Assembly: GCA_019415645.1 (NCBI GenBank)
Contig: DXYV01000017.1
Span: 1-52,756 of the forward strand
Direction: 5' to 3'
Length of the DNA: 52,756 nt
Origin: Clostridiales bacterium
GTDB taxonomy: Bacteria; Bacillota; Clostridia; Oscillospirales; Oscillospiraceae
Both the position numbers and the translations under genes were made by a program. A model generated the notes under the pieces. The model was not told the origin of the DNA. It saw nothing but the letters and a program-made list of their open reading frames with translations, and did no database searches. Each line of letters starts with the position of its first letter. Position 1 is the stretch's first letter. This document shows, piece after piece, positions 1-8,544 of the stretch.

Positions 1-655
1 CTATGACCTCTTTGTAAGCGGCCATCTGCTCCCGGATGTTGAGCTTGGGCATGGAGAAAACCTTATGTTCGTCGGGAATGTCCTCCCGCCCGTGGTAGTG
101 CTCAATGAAGCTGCCGCCATTGTTCAGCACATAGCCGCCGGGGGCGTAATGCCCATCCTCGTTGAGCCGAATATCCCGCCCGTATGCCTCGTAGTCGAAA
201 TAGTTGAGCAGGTGTTCCGGCACATCGATGGCCTCCATATCCTCCACATAGATGCGCCCCAGCGTTTCATCGTCTGTCACGCCCGGATAAAACTCAAAGC
301 AATCCAGATTTTGCGCCAGATTGATCAGCTCTTTCACGCTGCCGGTGTATTCGCCGCTGTCGATGACCGCTTCAAACTTCTCCAAATCGCCTTGATCCAG
401 CTCGGAGATCACGCAGGCCAGATGGTTGAGCTCGTCGATGTTCTCATATTCACCCAAGTGGTCGTACAGCCCCAGCACATCCCCATCAAAGTCGGTGATG
501 AAGATTTCCTCATACCGCACCCCGTCAATGCCGATGCGCTTCAAGAGGGCCTGCACCTCCTCGGGTGTCGTGGGGAATTTCAGATATTCGCCTACCAGCT
601 CACCTTCGTTGTACTTCCCCAAGTTGGTGACATAGGCTTCAAACAGGGTGGGCAT
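1..655 (-). CDS. ardA: Antirestriction protein ArdA, C-terminus cut by window edge
   Basis: An ATG at 655 opens 218 codons on the minus strand without a stop before base 1, so the C-terminus lies outside the window. The N-terminal block YVTNLGKYNEGELVG and the later block FDYEAYGRDI are those of ArdA proteins such as the one in Tn916. ArdA is a DNA-mimic protein that inhibits type I restriction enzymes and protects an incoming element during conjugation. The protein is rich in Asp and Glu, as expected of a DNA mimic. It starts inside the stop codon of the upstream gene (TGATG at 657-653), so the two are translationally coupled. Together with the ParB-like gene it marks this end as part of an integrative element. 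More than 218 residues is longer than the roughly 165 of the Tn916 protein, so an extra C-terminal part is likely. Confidence 0.88.
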   Translation of the reverse strand, partial: MPTLFEAYVTNLGKYNEGELVGEYLKFPTTPEEVQALLKRIGIDGVRYEEIFITDFDGDVLGLYDHLGEYENIDELNHLACVISELDQGDLEKFEAVIDSGEYTGSVKELINLAQNLDCFEFYPGVTDDETLGRIYVEDMEAIDVPEHLLNYFDYEAYGRDIRLNEDGHYAPGGYVLNNGGSFIEHYHGREDIPDEHKVFSMPKLNIREQMAAYKEVI

Positions 656-996
656 CAGCGCCGCCCCTGTCCTTTGACGGTGAGGATGCCCTCCAGCGTT
701 GTGGCGGTGATCCCCAGCCGCTGGGCCACGGCGATGTCATTTTTCATGGCCTCGGTGACAGTATGGCCGCACACCACCAGCACATGGGAGCGCCGCAGCA
801 GGTCACGGCTCATGTCGATGCCGTTCTTGTGCTCCTCGGGAACCGCATCGTTGAGGAACAAGGGCAGATACAGCGTGGGGCAAATAGGCGAAAAACCCGC
901 CTCGTACACCGCCCGGCAGTACCGGGCCGCCTGTTCCGTGTTTTTGTAGTCCTCGCCGCACCATGCGGCGGTAATATAGGCAAGGGGTCTTTTCAT
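655..996 (-). CDS. Small DUF4406-like (nucleoside deoxyribosyltransferase-fold) protein of a mobile element
   Basis: This 113-residue protein starts at the ATG at 996, chosen because GGAGG lies eight bases upstream; in-frame ATGs further upstream lack that signal. The sequence MKRPLAYITAAWCGEDYKN, then HVLVVCGHTVTEAMKNDI, resembles the small DUF4406/DUF7768 proteins that sit beside ArdA and ParB in clostridial integrative elements; that fold is related to nucleoside deoxyribosyltransferases. The biochemical role is unknown to me. The gene lies between parB and ardA, all on the minus strand, and its stop overlaps the ardA start. Family assignment rests on recognition of the N-terminal pattern and context, not on a search. 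Confidence 0.7.
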   Translation of the reverse strand: MKRPLAYITAAWCGEDYKNTEQAARYCRAVYEAGFSPICPTLYLPLFLNDAVPEEHKNGIDMSRDLLRRSHVLVVCGHTVTEAMKNDIAVAQRLGITATTLEGILTVKGQGRR

Positions 997-1267
997 GGAA
1001 AACCTCCGTTTCATGGTATTCAACCCTATCCCCCCGCCCTTTCCCATTCATGGGAAAGGAGGCGGCTCTGGAGGATATGCCCCCGTCACGCCTCTGAGAA
1101 TGGCACAGCCGGGGCCGCCCGTAAAGGGCAAGCCGCCGCAGGGCGGCGGTGCCATGCACCCTTGACGGACAGCGCCCGGCCATGCCGTGTAAAAGGCGGC
1201 GACGGGGGATCAAGCACCAGAGCCCCTTATAGGGGAGCGCAGCACCTCGGGACAAGCTGTCCCAAAG
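997..1267. other. Mobile-element spacer with palindromes
   Basis: This 271-base gap between the ParB-like gene and the DUF4406-like gene has no convincing gene. It holds a perfect 10-base inverted repeat with a two-base centre at 1038-1059 (CCTTTCCCAT / ATGGGAAAGG), more like a protein-binding palindrome than an RNA hairpin, and a GC-rich hairpin near 1131-1151 (GCCGCC/GGCGGC) without a T tract. Confidence 0.5.
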
Positions 1268-2779
1268 TTACAGGGCCTTATCAGCTTTTTTCTCCGGCTT
1301 GCCCAGCTCCGGGGGCTGCTTCTCCTTCCACTCGTCCAGCAGGGCCAGAATGGTGTCCTTCATCTCCCGGGGGGACTTGTCCTTGCCAAAATACTTTTCC
1401 AGTTCGGCGCTGTTGATGATCACCTTGTCAACCTCCCTCTTTTCCTCACTCAAAATACCGTCGATCACATCGCCGTTCAGCTTGCCCTCCTTGTCCAGCT
1501 CACGGAGCCGCTGGGCTTGGGAAAGGGAGGGAGAGGACTGCTGCCCCTCAATGGCAACGGCGATATACTTCTGGTGCTTGGGGCGGATAAACGAAATCTC
1601 CACGGCAGGGGTAAAGGCGAGCTGTTTTTCGTCCACCATCTTTTGCAGATCGGGGACAAGCTCGGTCAGACGGATATACCGCTGCACCTGCTTGTAGTTC
1701 ATGCCGTTGCGATCCCCCACGACCTGCGTGGAGCGTTTTCCGGCGCTCTTATCGTCCTCACCGGGCCGGGCTCCTTGGTGCTTGATGGCCTCTACCTGCA
1801 TTTTGAGAGATTGAGCCTTTTCCATCGGCAAAATCTTTTCCCTGTGCCGCAGGTTGTCATCCGTCATAGCGAGGATAGCCTCGTCATCGGTCATGTTGCG
1901 GACGATACAGGGCATATTGGCAAACCCGGCCAATTCACTGGCCCGCTGGCGGCGGTGTCCGGCGATGATCTCATATCCGCCGCCCTCACGGGGCCGCACC
2001 AGCGCAGGCTGATTGACCCCGGCGGCCTTGACCGACTCCACCAGCCCTTGCATTTCCGCATCGTCCCGGACACCAAAGGGATGATTTTTGAACGGATGCA
2101 GCTCGGCAAGATTGAGATACACGATCTCCTCTTTCACGCCACGGGCAGCATCCCGAGGGGCGGGCGGCTGCTCGGTTGCAGCCGGGGCCTCCGCCGTAGC
2201 GGGAGCGCCTTTCCCGGCAGGCGGTTTGCTTTGGGACATTTTGTCCCGAGGTTGCGGCTTGGCCTTGTCGGGGGCCGCCTTGTCAGCCTTGGTCGGGCGG
2301 CTCCTGCGAGGCTTGGCCGCATCCTTCGCTTTATCCGTCTGCTTGTCCTTATCCGGGGCAACAGCCTTTTCCGGGGGCTTGCCCTTCGCCGCCCCATCCC
2401 GGGCAGCGGTAAAATCCACCACCTTTCCAGCGGGGGTAGGATCACCCATGCCGGGGATCGTGGTCTGCTTCTCGTCTTTGCCCGGCTGCGGCGCACCCTC
2501 CTTAGACGGGGCGGGAGCGTCCTTGTCTTTGGGAGCCTCCTTACCCCCCGGAGCCGGTTGCTCCGCCGCAGGGTCGGGAGCTGTCTTTCCCTCAATGGGT
2601 TTTTCCGCCGTGGGGGGCGTTACCACCTTGGACGCATCTTCTGTCACGGGAGCCTCCGCCTTGGCCGGGGCGGGCTGATCCTGCACCGGGAAATCGGCTT
2701 TGACAGGCTCCACCTTTCCCGGCTTGGGGGGCTCGTCTACCTTCCCAGCGTCGGGAATATTCTTTTTATCGTCAGCCAC
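1268..2779 (-). CDS. ParB/RepB/Spo0J-family partition-like protein of an integrative element
   Basis: The 503-residue protein has two parts. Residues 1 to about 215 are low-complexity and rich in Pro, Ala and Lys, and probably disordered. From about 216 a ParB N-terminal domain follows, with a LNLAELHPFKNHPF entry strand, VNQPALVRP and the ParB signature IIAGHRRQRASELAG, then an HTH-type central region (MNYKQVQRYIRLTELVP). ParB proteins bind DNA and, with CTP, act in partition; in integrative elements such proteins usually maintain the element. The start is a GTG at 2779 with AAGGAGG eight bases upstream. No ParA gene is visible inside the window; it could lie left of base 1. Two terminator-like hairpins lie upstream, between this gene and the attachment site. 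Confidence 0.85.
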   Translation of the reverse strand: MADDKKNIPDAGKVDEPPKPGKVEPVKADFPVQDQPAPAKAEAPVTEDASKVVTPPTAEKPIEGKTAPDPAAEQPAPGGKEAPKDKDAPAPSKEGAPQPGKDEKQTTIPGMGDPTPAGKVVDFTAARDGAAKGKPPEKAVAPDKDKQTDKAKDAAKPRRSRPTKADKAAPDKAKPQPRDKMSQSKPPAGKGAPATAEAPAATEQPPAPRDAARGVKEEIVYLNLAELHPFKNHPFGVRDDAEMQGLVESVKAAGVNQPALVRPREGGGYEIIAGHRRQRASELAGFANMPCIVRNMTDDEAILAMTDDNLRHREKILPMEKAQSLKMQVEAIKHQGARPGEDDKSAGKRSTQVVGDRNGMNYKQVQRYIRLTELVPDLQKMVDEKQLAFTPAVEISFIRPKHQKYIAVAIEGQQSSPSLSQAQRLRELDKEGKLNGDVIDGILSEEKREVDKVIINSAELEKYFGKDKSPREMKDTILALLDEWKEKQPPELGKPEKKADKAL

Positions 2780-2799
2780 CTAAAAACCTCCTTCGTTGT

Positions 2800-2829
2800 G
2801 AAATAGAAAAAGCCAGCCCGATGGCTGGC
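2800..2829 (-). terminator. Rho-independent terminator upstream of the ParB-like gene
   Basis: GCCAGCC (2812-2818) and GGCTGGC (2823-2829) form a 7-base-pair stem with a four-base loop. Read on the minus strand it is followed directly by TTTTTCTATTT, a good U tract. It lies in the leader of the ParB-like gene, so it either stops transcription entering from the attachment site or acts as an attenuator. Confidence 0.6.
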
Positions 2830-2870
2830 CTGTGGGGGAACACTCCTCCTTTCTCGGTGGGATATATGAA

Positions 2871-2901
2871 AACGCCGCCCATAGTCCCGTTGGGCGGCGT
2901 T
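2871..2901 (-). terminator. Strong hairpin, second terminator-like element near the element end
   Basis: AACGCCGCCCA (2871-2881) pairs perfectly with TGGGCGGCGTT (2891-2901), giving an 11-base-pair stem and a nine-base loop. On the minus strand it ends in GTTTTCATAT. With the hairpin at 2812-2829 it forms a double insulator between chromosome and element genes. Confidence 0.55.
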
Positions 2902-3012
2902 CTTACCATAAAATTATGGGCTTGCTATGCACTTTCAAATAGCTTATAATCAGAAGCAACAAGAAACTGTGGCTTGTTTTGGTGGTATTGCGTATTGAAG
3001 CGCATCTCGCAG

Positions 3013-3042
3013 ACCCGGTTACGGGGGTATGTAACCGATGGG
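3013..3042. repeat. Inverted repeat abutting the attachment core
   Basis: ACCCGGTTAC (3013-3022) faces GTAACCGATGGGT (3031-3043): CGGTTAC/GTAACCG is perfect over seven bases around an eight-base centre, and the arms extend further with a two-base bulge. It sits immediately inside the element, next to the tRNA-derived core, where recombinase or excisionase arm sites are expected. The role is inferred from position only. Confidence 0.45.
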
Positions 3043-3043
3043 T

Positions 3044-3104
<61 letters not shown>

Positions 3105-3111
3105 AAACAAA

Positions 3112-3137
3112 ACGGACAGCCAATGGCTGTCCGTTTT
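3112..3137 (+). terminator. Terminator of the original tRNA-Ala gene
   Basis: ACGGACAGCC and GGCTGTCCGT form a 10-base-pair stem with loop AAT, followed by TTTTT. It lies eight bases after the encoded CCA and belongs to the displaced tRNA 3' end. Confidence 0.8.
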
Positions 3138-3183
3138 TCCGTGTTATAATTCAATTACATTCGATTCTGCCGTTCCTCTGAGG

Positions 3184-3225
3184 AAAGCGCCCGCAGCCCA
3201 CACTTCCAAGGCTGCGGGCGCTTTT
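3184..3225 (-). terminator. Terminator of the ppx-ppk operon (bidirectional shape)
   Basis: AAAGCGCCCGCAGCC (3184-3198) pairs with GGCTGCGGGCGCTTTT (3210-3225), a long GC-rich stem flanked by A and T runs, just after the ppk stop codon on the minus strand. Confidence 0.8.
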
Positions 3226-3256
3226 ACGCTGCTTTCCGCGTTTCTCGTCCGTCCGC

Positions 3257-5398
3257 TTACTCAGCCTTCCGGAACATACGAGTCAGCAGAGCGCGAAAAC
3301 CAGAACGCTGGCTATGCTGCTCCGCAGTGTGTTTAGCCCGGAGCCTGGCTTTCTCACCCCGTTCCAGAGCCTCCTCCATCAGCTGCTCCTGGGCGTGGAC
3401 GGGCGGTTCTGTTCCGGATTCCTTCCGTCGGTAAGTACCGTCGCTTTGCAAGACCCTGGCCTTCACGGTGTCAGCCAGCTGTACCTCCAGCAGATGCCCA
3501 ATCTTATGCTTGATCCCCGGGTCGTAGACCGGTGTTATGACCTCGACCCGCCGCTCTGTGTTCCGTGTCATCATGTCTGCGGAACCGATATACAGCTTGC
3601 GCTCCGGCCCGTCGCCAAAGGCGTAAACCCTGGCATGCTCCAGGTATCTTCCCACCAGGCTGGTCACGGTAATGTGCTCCGTGTAGCCCGGGATACCAGG
3701 CAGGATACAGCAGATACCGCGCACAATGAGTTCTACCTTCACGCCGGCCTGAGAGGCCTTAGACAGGCCCTCGATCAACTCGCAGTCCGTGATGGAGTTG
3801 CATTTAATTACGATATGTCCCGCCGGCCCCTTGGCGGTTTCCTCTTCCATGCGCGCCAGAATAGTCCGCTTCAAGCTCACCGGAGACACCAAAAGATGCT
3901 GATACTCCCCTTCCAGGTTTCCAATGGACATATTCTTAAAAAAAGCGGCTGCGTCGGCGCCGATTCCCGGGTCCGGCGTGATGAGCGACAGATCCGTATA
4001 GAGTGCGGCGGTTTTCTCGTTGTAATTTCCCGTGCCGATCTGCGTCACATATTGCAGGCCATTTTTGCCCCGCAGAGTGATCAGACAGACCTTGGAATGG
4101 ACCTTATAGGTCTCGAAACCGTAAATCACCCGGCACCCGGCGTCCTCCAGCCGCTCGGACCAGTCGATGTTGTTCTGTTCGTCGAACCGGGCCCGCAGCT
4201 CGATCAGCACCATCACTTCTTTTCCATTCTCCGCGGCGGCGCAGAGATATTCCACCAGTCTGGCTTTTTTGGCCAGACGGTAAATGGTGATTTTGATGGT
4301 CAGCACGTCCGGGTCTGTACTGGCGTCCCGAATCAGCTGTAAAAAGGGCTCCATGCTGTCGTACGGATAGGAAAAGAGCATATCCTGCTTTCTCGCCAAA
4401 CGGAGCATTCCACCCGGCGGAGCCTGTACCGTATTCTGGGGCGTAAAGGGCGGATAGAGCAGTGCATGGCTCATGGAGGGCGGCACTTTGGCCAGCAGGG
4501 CGTAGACATAGTCCATCTTCATGGGCACAGAGGTCTGGAAGATCTGTTTTTTCGTAATGTTGCAGCGCCGACACAGAGTGCTCTCCAGCTTTTCCTCCAG
4601 CGGGCCGGCCGTCTCCAGCCGCACCACTGCCATACGCTGGCGCTTATGGAGCAGCTTCTTCATGTGATAGCGGAAGTCCTCCTCCACATCGAACAACTCG
4701 TCGTCCGGCGAAATGTCCGCATTGCGGGTCACGCAGATATAATTTTTATCCGACACGGTGTACTGCTCAAAAATCAGCTCCAGGTATTCCAGAATGATAT
4801 TCTCCATACGCACGAACCGCAGGTCGCTCCCCGGCAGATAGACGACCTCGGGCAGCATGGAGGACACCGGGACGATTCCCATCATGGTCTCCCCCTTGCG
4901 GGTCAGATTGGCCACCACGTAGATCTCCTTGTTCAGCAGATGCGGGAACGGGTGGTTGGGGTCCACGATCTGAGGGGAAAGCATGGGCAGAATCTGTTCC
5001 TTAAAATACGCTTTCAGATATTTCCGCTCCTGAGGCTCCAATTCCTTGGTCCGCAGGCTGCAGATACCATAGGCGCTCATTTCTTGTTTCAGCTCTCCGT
5101 AAATCTGGTCCCGCTTCTGGTACAGCGGCGGGACCGCCGCGTAGATCCGTTCCAGCTGTTCCTGGGCAGTCATGCCGGTCCGGCTGTCGCTGGCCGTATT
5201 GCCCATGGAGACGATGTCGTACAGACTGCCTACCCGGATCATAAAAAACTCATCCAGATTGCTGGTGAAAATCGCGACGAATTTCAAACGCTCCAGCAGC
5301 GGGACCGTGGGGTCCTTCGCCTCCTCCAGGACCCGGTCGTTAAAGGCCAGCCAGGACAGCTCCCGGTTTTGGGCGTAAAGCCTTAATTTCGTATTCAT
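3257..5398 (-). CDS. ppk1: Polyphosphate kinase 1
   Basis: Ppk1 reversibly makes inorganic polyphosphate from ATP. The predicted protein is 713 residues, normal for the family. It begins MNTKLRLYAQNRELSWLAFN, the typical N-terminal domain start, and includes NLDEFFMIRVGS. The two phospholipase-D-like catalytic domains follow, with the phosphohistidine segment FETYKVHSKVCLI and the substrate loop TQIGTGNYNEKTA, then the second domain with LYIGSADMMTRNTERRVEV. The start at 5398 was preferred to an in-frame upstream start because it aligns with the family N-terminus and overlaps the ppx stop (ATGA at 5398-5395), a classic coupling signal. It is the second gene of a ppx-ppk operon. Nothing unusual is seen in its motifs. 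Confidence 0.96.
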   Translation of the reverse strand: MNTKLRLYAQNRELSWLAFNDRVLEEAKDPTVPLLERLKFVAIFTSNLDEFFMIRVGSLYDIVSMGNTASDSRTGMTAQEQLERIYAAVPPLYQKRDQIYGELKQEMSAYGICSLRTKELEPQERKYLKAYFKEQILPMLSPQIVDPNHPFPHLLNKEIYVVANLTRKGETMMGIVPVSSMLPEVVYLPGSDLRFVRMENIILEYLELIFEQYTVSDKNYICVTRNADISPDDELFDVEEDFRYHMKKLLHKRQRMAVVRLETAGPLEEKLESTLCRRCNITKKQIFQTSVPMKMDYVYALLAKVPPSMSHALLYPPFTPQNTVQAPPGGMLRLARKQDMLFSYPYDSMEPFLQLIRDASTDPDVLTIKITIYRLAKKARLVEYLCAAAENGKEVMVLIELRARFDEQNNIDWSERLEDAGCRVIYGFETYKVHSKVCLITLRGKNGLQYVTQIGTGNYNEKTAALYTDLSLITPDPGIGADAAAFFKNMSIGNLEGEYQHLLVSPVSLKRTILARMEEETAKGPAGHIVIKCNSITDCELIEGLSKASQAGVKVELIVRGICCILPGIPGYTEHITVTSLVGRYLEHARVYAFGDGPERKLYIGSADMMTRNTERRVEVITPVYDPGIKHKIGHLLEVQLADTVKARVLQSDGTYRRKESGTEPPVHAQEQLMEEALERGEKARLRAKHTAEQHSQRSGFRALLTRMFRKAE

Positions 5399-6309
5399 TC
5401 TTCCTCTAACCGCCTTATCTGTAATACCTCTGAAAGTAAATAGCCCTCCCGGACGCCGTAATCGCTCACGATCATGGTATCGCTGCAAAAGGTCCGGGCG
5501 ATCTGCCGCAAAATGGTCATACCGGGCAGCAGGGTATGCAGCCGCTCGGGTGTTACCTTGAGCAGACAGGTCAGATTCTCCTTGCTCTCATCCCGGAAGC
5601 TCTCCAGCACCTTGGAGACCGTATGCAGATACACTGTCCGGTTTGCGGGCGGCAGCTTTTCCTGGGCGTTGATCAGCTTGCCCGTAGCGCGGACCGAGCC
5701 GCCCACGCCGCATAGCACAGGACACACCTGCTCCGGCAGATCCAGCTTATTCAGTTCCTTGGCGACCCGCCGCTCGATCTTCTCCCGCTCGCTCTTGGTC
5801 GGCAGCAAATGAGATACATATTTGTTGTACATATTCAGGGAGCCCACTGGCATGGAAGCCGCCTTTTTGATCTCACCCCGGCTGAAAAAGACCAGCTCGG
5901 TACTGCCGCCGCCGATGTCCACCAGCAGTCCGTCAGTACCCGGCAGCAGATACGTGGCCCCCACGTAATCCAGAAGCGCCTCTTTCTCGCCGGAGATCAC
6001 CTCCACTCGGAAACCCGTTCTGCGCTCGATACACTCCAGCGCCTCGTCCGTGTTGACGATGTTCCGCAGCGATGCGGTGGCAAACACCGCCACCTGCTCA
6101 ATGGACAGCTTCTGCAGGATGCTCTGGAAGCGCTCCAGAGCCGTGATGGCCCGCTCGATTCCGGCGCGGGAGAGCTTCCCCTTTTCCGTTACATAGCCCG
6201 CCAGACCGGCGGTGCTCTTCTCATGGAAAACCGTCTGAATCCGTCCCTCCTCCACCTGATACACCGTCAGGCGTATGGTATTGGAGCCGATATCAATTAC
6301 GCTATGCAT
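5395..6309 (-). CDS. ppx: Exopolyphosphatase, Ppx/GppA family (short form)
   Basis: The 304-residue protein has the ASKHA phosphatase motifs of Ppx/GppA: VIDIGSNTIRLTVYQ at the N-terminus and LLVDIGGGSTELVFF near residue 125. The family hydrolyses terminal phosphates from polyphosphate, or pppGpp to ppGpp. It has only the two-domain core and lacks the C-terminal HD domain of longer Ppx proteins, as is common in Clostridia. The start at 6309 follows GGAAGG by about seven bases and gives the expected N-terminus MHSVIDIGS. It is coupled to ppk1, so synthesis and degradation of polyphosphate are made together. The 268 bases upstream to the next terminator must carry the promoter, but I see no clean -35/-10 pair. 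Confidence 0.93.
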   Translation of the reverse strand: MHSVIDIGSNTIRLTVYQVEEGRIQTVFHEKSTAGLAGYVTEKGKLSRAGIERAITALERFQSILQKLSIEQVAVFATASLRNIVNTDEALECIERRTGFRVEVISGEKEALLDYVGATYLLPGTDGLLVDIGGGSTELVFFSRGEIKKAASMPVGSLNMYNKYVSHLLPTKSEREKIERRVAKELNKLDLPEQVCPVLCGVGGSVRATGKLINAQEKLPPANRTVYLHTVSKVLESFRDESKENLTCLLKVTPERLHTLLPGMTILRQIARTFCSDTMIVSDYGVREGYLLSEVLQIRRLEEE

Positions 6310-6577
6310 TCTAACCTTCCTCCACAGGCTCATACTTCTCCATATATTCCGCAGCGGCCACGAAACGAAGCCGGCCGGTTCCGTTCAGAGCAAGCGGCCG
6401 CTCATTTCAATGCCGCGCGTATTCTTATAGATTGCATGTTTCTCCCGTTCTATGCTACCTCTATTATGTCTCCTTTTTGTAAATTCTTTGTAAGGCCTCC
6501 ACGCTCTGCAAGAAAAGTACCCGCTTCCCCTCCCCTGCTTGGTCGAAAACAGGAAATCGCTCCCACGGAGAATCTGC

Positions 6578-6623
6578 AAAAAGAGGGAGGGCTGCGGCTG
6601 TCTGGCCGCGGCCCTCCCTCTTT
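6578..6623 (-). terminator. Terminator of the tetR-CoA transferase operon
   Basis: AAAGAGGGAGGGC near 6579 pairs with GCCCTCCCTCTTT ending at 6623, with an inner GC-rich stem. On the minus strand the hairpin ends in CTCTTTTTGCAG, eight bases after the CoA-transferase stop. Confidence 0.82.
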
Positions 6624-6630
6624 CTGTTGT

Positions 6631-7929
6631 TTACCAAAGCATATTCGCCTGTGCGTCCCGGCGCAGCTGCGCCCGGAAGTCCGGATGTGCGATCTCAATC
6701 AGATTATTTACCCGTTCCCGGACCGAGCGGCCCCGCATGGGCGCCACGCCGTATTCGGTCACGATATAGTCCACATCGTTGCGGCTGATGCTCACCACCG
6801 AGCCGGGCGCCAGCTGCGCATTGATGGAGGAGATGGTCCCCCCTTTGGTCGTGGAATGGACCGCGACGATGGAGCGCCCGTTTTGGGCGTGAATGGCGCC
6901 GATGCAGGTGTCTGACGCGCCGCCGGAACCGCTGTACTGGCGTGAGCCGATGGATTCCGAGCAGCACTGGCCGGTCAGGTCCACGGACAGCGTGGTATTG
7001 ATGGACACCATATTCTCATTTTGGGCCACCACGCCGGGGTGATTCACATACGAGCCCCGCATGAGCATGACCGCCGGGTTGTCGTGGATCATGTCGTACA
7101 GCCGCTGCTCGCCATAGGCAAAGACGCCCACCATCTTTCCCTTGTGCAGCGATTTCCGGGAACCGGTGACCACGCCGGCCTCCACCAGATCCACCAGCGA
7201 GTTGGTAAACATCTCCGTATGGACGCCCAGCTCATGCTTTCCCATCAGCGCTACCGCCGCCGCGTCCGGAATGCCGCCGATTCCCAGCTGGATGGTATCG
7301 CCGTCGTGGACCAGCTCCGCGATATACTGTCCGATTCTGCGGTCCAGTTCATTGGGGGGCGTGTAGGGCAGCTTGGCAATGGGAGTGTCCACTTCCACCA
7401 CATAATCCACGTCCCGGATATGGACCTCCGTATCACCAAAGACCCGCGGCAGATTGGGGTTGACCTCCAGGATGACCAGATCGGCGCTCTCCAGCATCTC
7501 TTTCTCGTGAATCAGGCACAGGGAGATGCAGAAGTAGCCGTGCTCATCCATAGGCGTGGCCTGCCCCAGGAACACGTTGGGACGGTGAGTCTCCACCCAA
7601 CGACCGGCCCCGTTATGCAGATTGGCCGGGTAGCTGCTGGTCAGGCCCAGCCTATGGGACGCGCGGTTGGCACCCATGAAGAAAATACCGTCCAGGGTAA
7701 AATACTCCCGGTAGGCGGGGTCGTTCATGAAGGGGAATTCCGTAATTCCCATTCCGCACATCATAGTCAGATTGGTGGCACGGGGCGTAACAGTGTGCAG
7801 ATTGCCCAGCAAAGTCTTGGGCTCCACCCCGCACTGGGACGTCCCGATGACGTCTCCGCTCTTGATGTGGGACAGGGCCTCTTCTACGGTGACCGTCTTG
7901 CTGCGGCACTCTTCCTGATAGCGATTCAT
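6631..7929 (-). CDS. Acetyl-CoA hydrolase/transferase family CoA-transferase (butyryl- or 4-hydroxybutyryl-CoA:acetate type)
   Basis: The 432-residue protein fits the acetyl-CoA hydrolase/transferase family that includes 4-hydroxybutyrate CoA-transferase and butyryl-CoA:acetate CoA-transferase. Visible motifs are QLGIGGIPDAAAVALMG at the start of the second half, the active-site segment DLTGQCCSESIG with the presumed catalytic Glu, and the glycine-rich CoA-binding turn SGSGGASD. These enzymes move CoA between acyl-CoA and acetate, the last step of butyrate formation in many gut Clostridia. The sequence alone does not fix the substrate. The start at 7929 overlaps the tetR stop (ATGA), so the regulator and enzyme are co-translated. 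A strong terminator follows, so the operon has two genes. Confidence 0.88.
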   Translation of the reverse strand: MNRYQEECRSKTVTVEEALSHIKSGDVIGTSQCGVEPKTLLGNLHTVTPRATNLTMMCGMGITEFPFMNDPAYREYFTLDGIFFMGANRASHRLGLTSSYPANLHNGAGRWVETHRPNVFLGQATPMDEHGYFCISLCLIHEKEMLESADLVILEVNPNLPRVFGDTEVHIRDVDYVVEVDTPIAKLPYTPPNELDRRIGQYIAELVHDGDTIQLGIGGIPDAAAVALMGKHELGVHTEMFTNSLVDLVEAGVVTGSRKSLHKGKMVGVFAYGEQRLYDMIHDNPAVMLMRGSYVNHPGVVAQNENMVSINTTLSVDLTGQCCSESIGSRQYSGSGGASDTCIGAIHAQNGRSIVAVHSTTKGGTISSINAQLAPGSVVSISRNDVDYIVTEYGVAPMRGRSVRERVNNLIEIAHPDFRAQLRRDAQANMLW

Positions 7930-8522
7930 ACCGGTTCCTCCTTAAATAATTGGTCAATGGTCAGATCCACAAAGCGGTCCCGATCCGCCTTGTCATAAAA
8001 GTCCAATCCGATGCGCGCCTTCACACTGGCGCTGCGCAGAAAAGCGGCCTGCAGTGCGTGGACCAGCATATGGGTGCGCATACGGCTTTCCATCGCAGTC
8101 TCCGGCAGGCCTCCTGCCTCCGCTACCAGCGGCAGGAAGGCGGCCATATTCTGGTCCGTGTTGTCCCCCGCGTAGTCGCCCCGCCGCAGGTCGGTGAAAA
8201 TGGACATGCGGGACAGATTTGGCCGGGCCGCCAGATAGTCGCAGTTGCGTTTGGCCAGACGCCGCAGCCGCTCCAGGGGCGGAAGGTCGGACAGCTTCTC
8301 CGCCAGGAGATGAAAGCGCTCCAATTCCTCGGATACGATGGTTTGGGCACACAGCCGCAGCAGCTCGTCCTTGGAGCCGAAATGGTAGTTGATGAGCCCG
8401 ACGCCTACGCCGGCAACCGCCGCGATGTCCCGGACCGTCACCTCTTCCAGCCGGCCGTCCCCCTGCTCCACCAGGGAGATCGCCGCCCGCATGATCACCT
8501 GCTTGATCTCTTTCTCCGCCAT
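7926..8522 (-). CDS. TetR/AcrR-family transcriptional regulator
   Basis: A 198-residue regulator. The N-terminal TetR helix-turn-helix is clear: VTVRDIAAVAGVGVGLINYHFGSKDELL. The C-terminal part (about 60-198) is the variable ligand-binding and dimerisation domain. The start at 8522 has AGGAGG about seven bases upstream. It is the first gene of an operon with the CoA-transferase and faces malQ. Two inverted repeats upstream, one across the likely transcription start (8545-8559) and one across the -35 box (8584-8608), are good operator candidates, so autoregulation and control of the CoA-transferase by an acyl-CoA or fatty acid are plausible but unproven. Confidence 0.9.
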   Translation of the reverse strand: MAEKEIKQVIMRAAISLVEQGDGRLEEVTVRDIAAVAGVGVGLINYHFGSKDELLRLCAQTIVSEELERFHLLAEKLSDLPPLERLRRLAKRNCDYLAARPNLSRMSIFTDLRRGDYAGDNTDQNMAAFLPLVAEAGGLPETAMESRMRTHMLVHALQAAFLRSASVKARIGLDFYDKADRDRFVDLTIDQLFKEEPV

Positions 8523-8544
8523 AGCAAGCCTCCTGAACACCGTT

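Noticed and set aside
6385..6698. Short minus-strand frames upstream of ppx and over a terminator
   Set aside because: They run through the terminator at 6578-6623 and have no convincing start signal.
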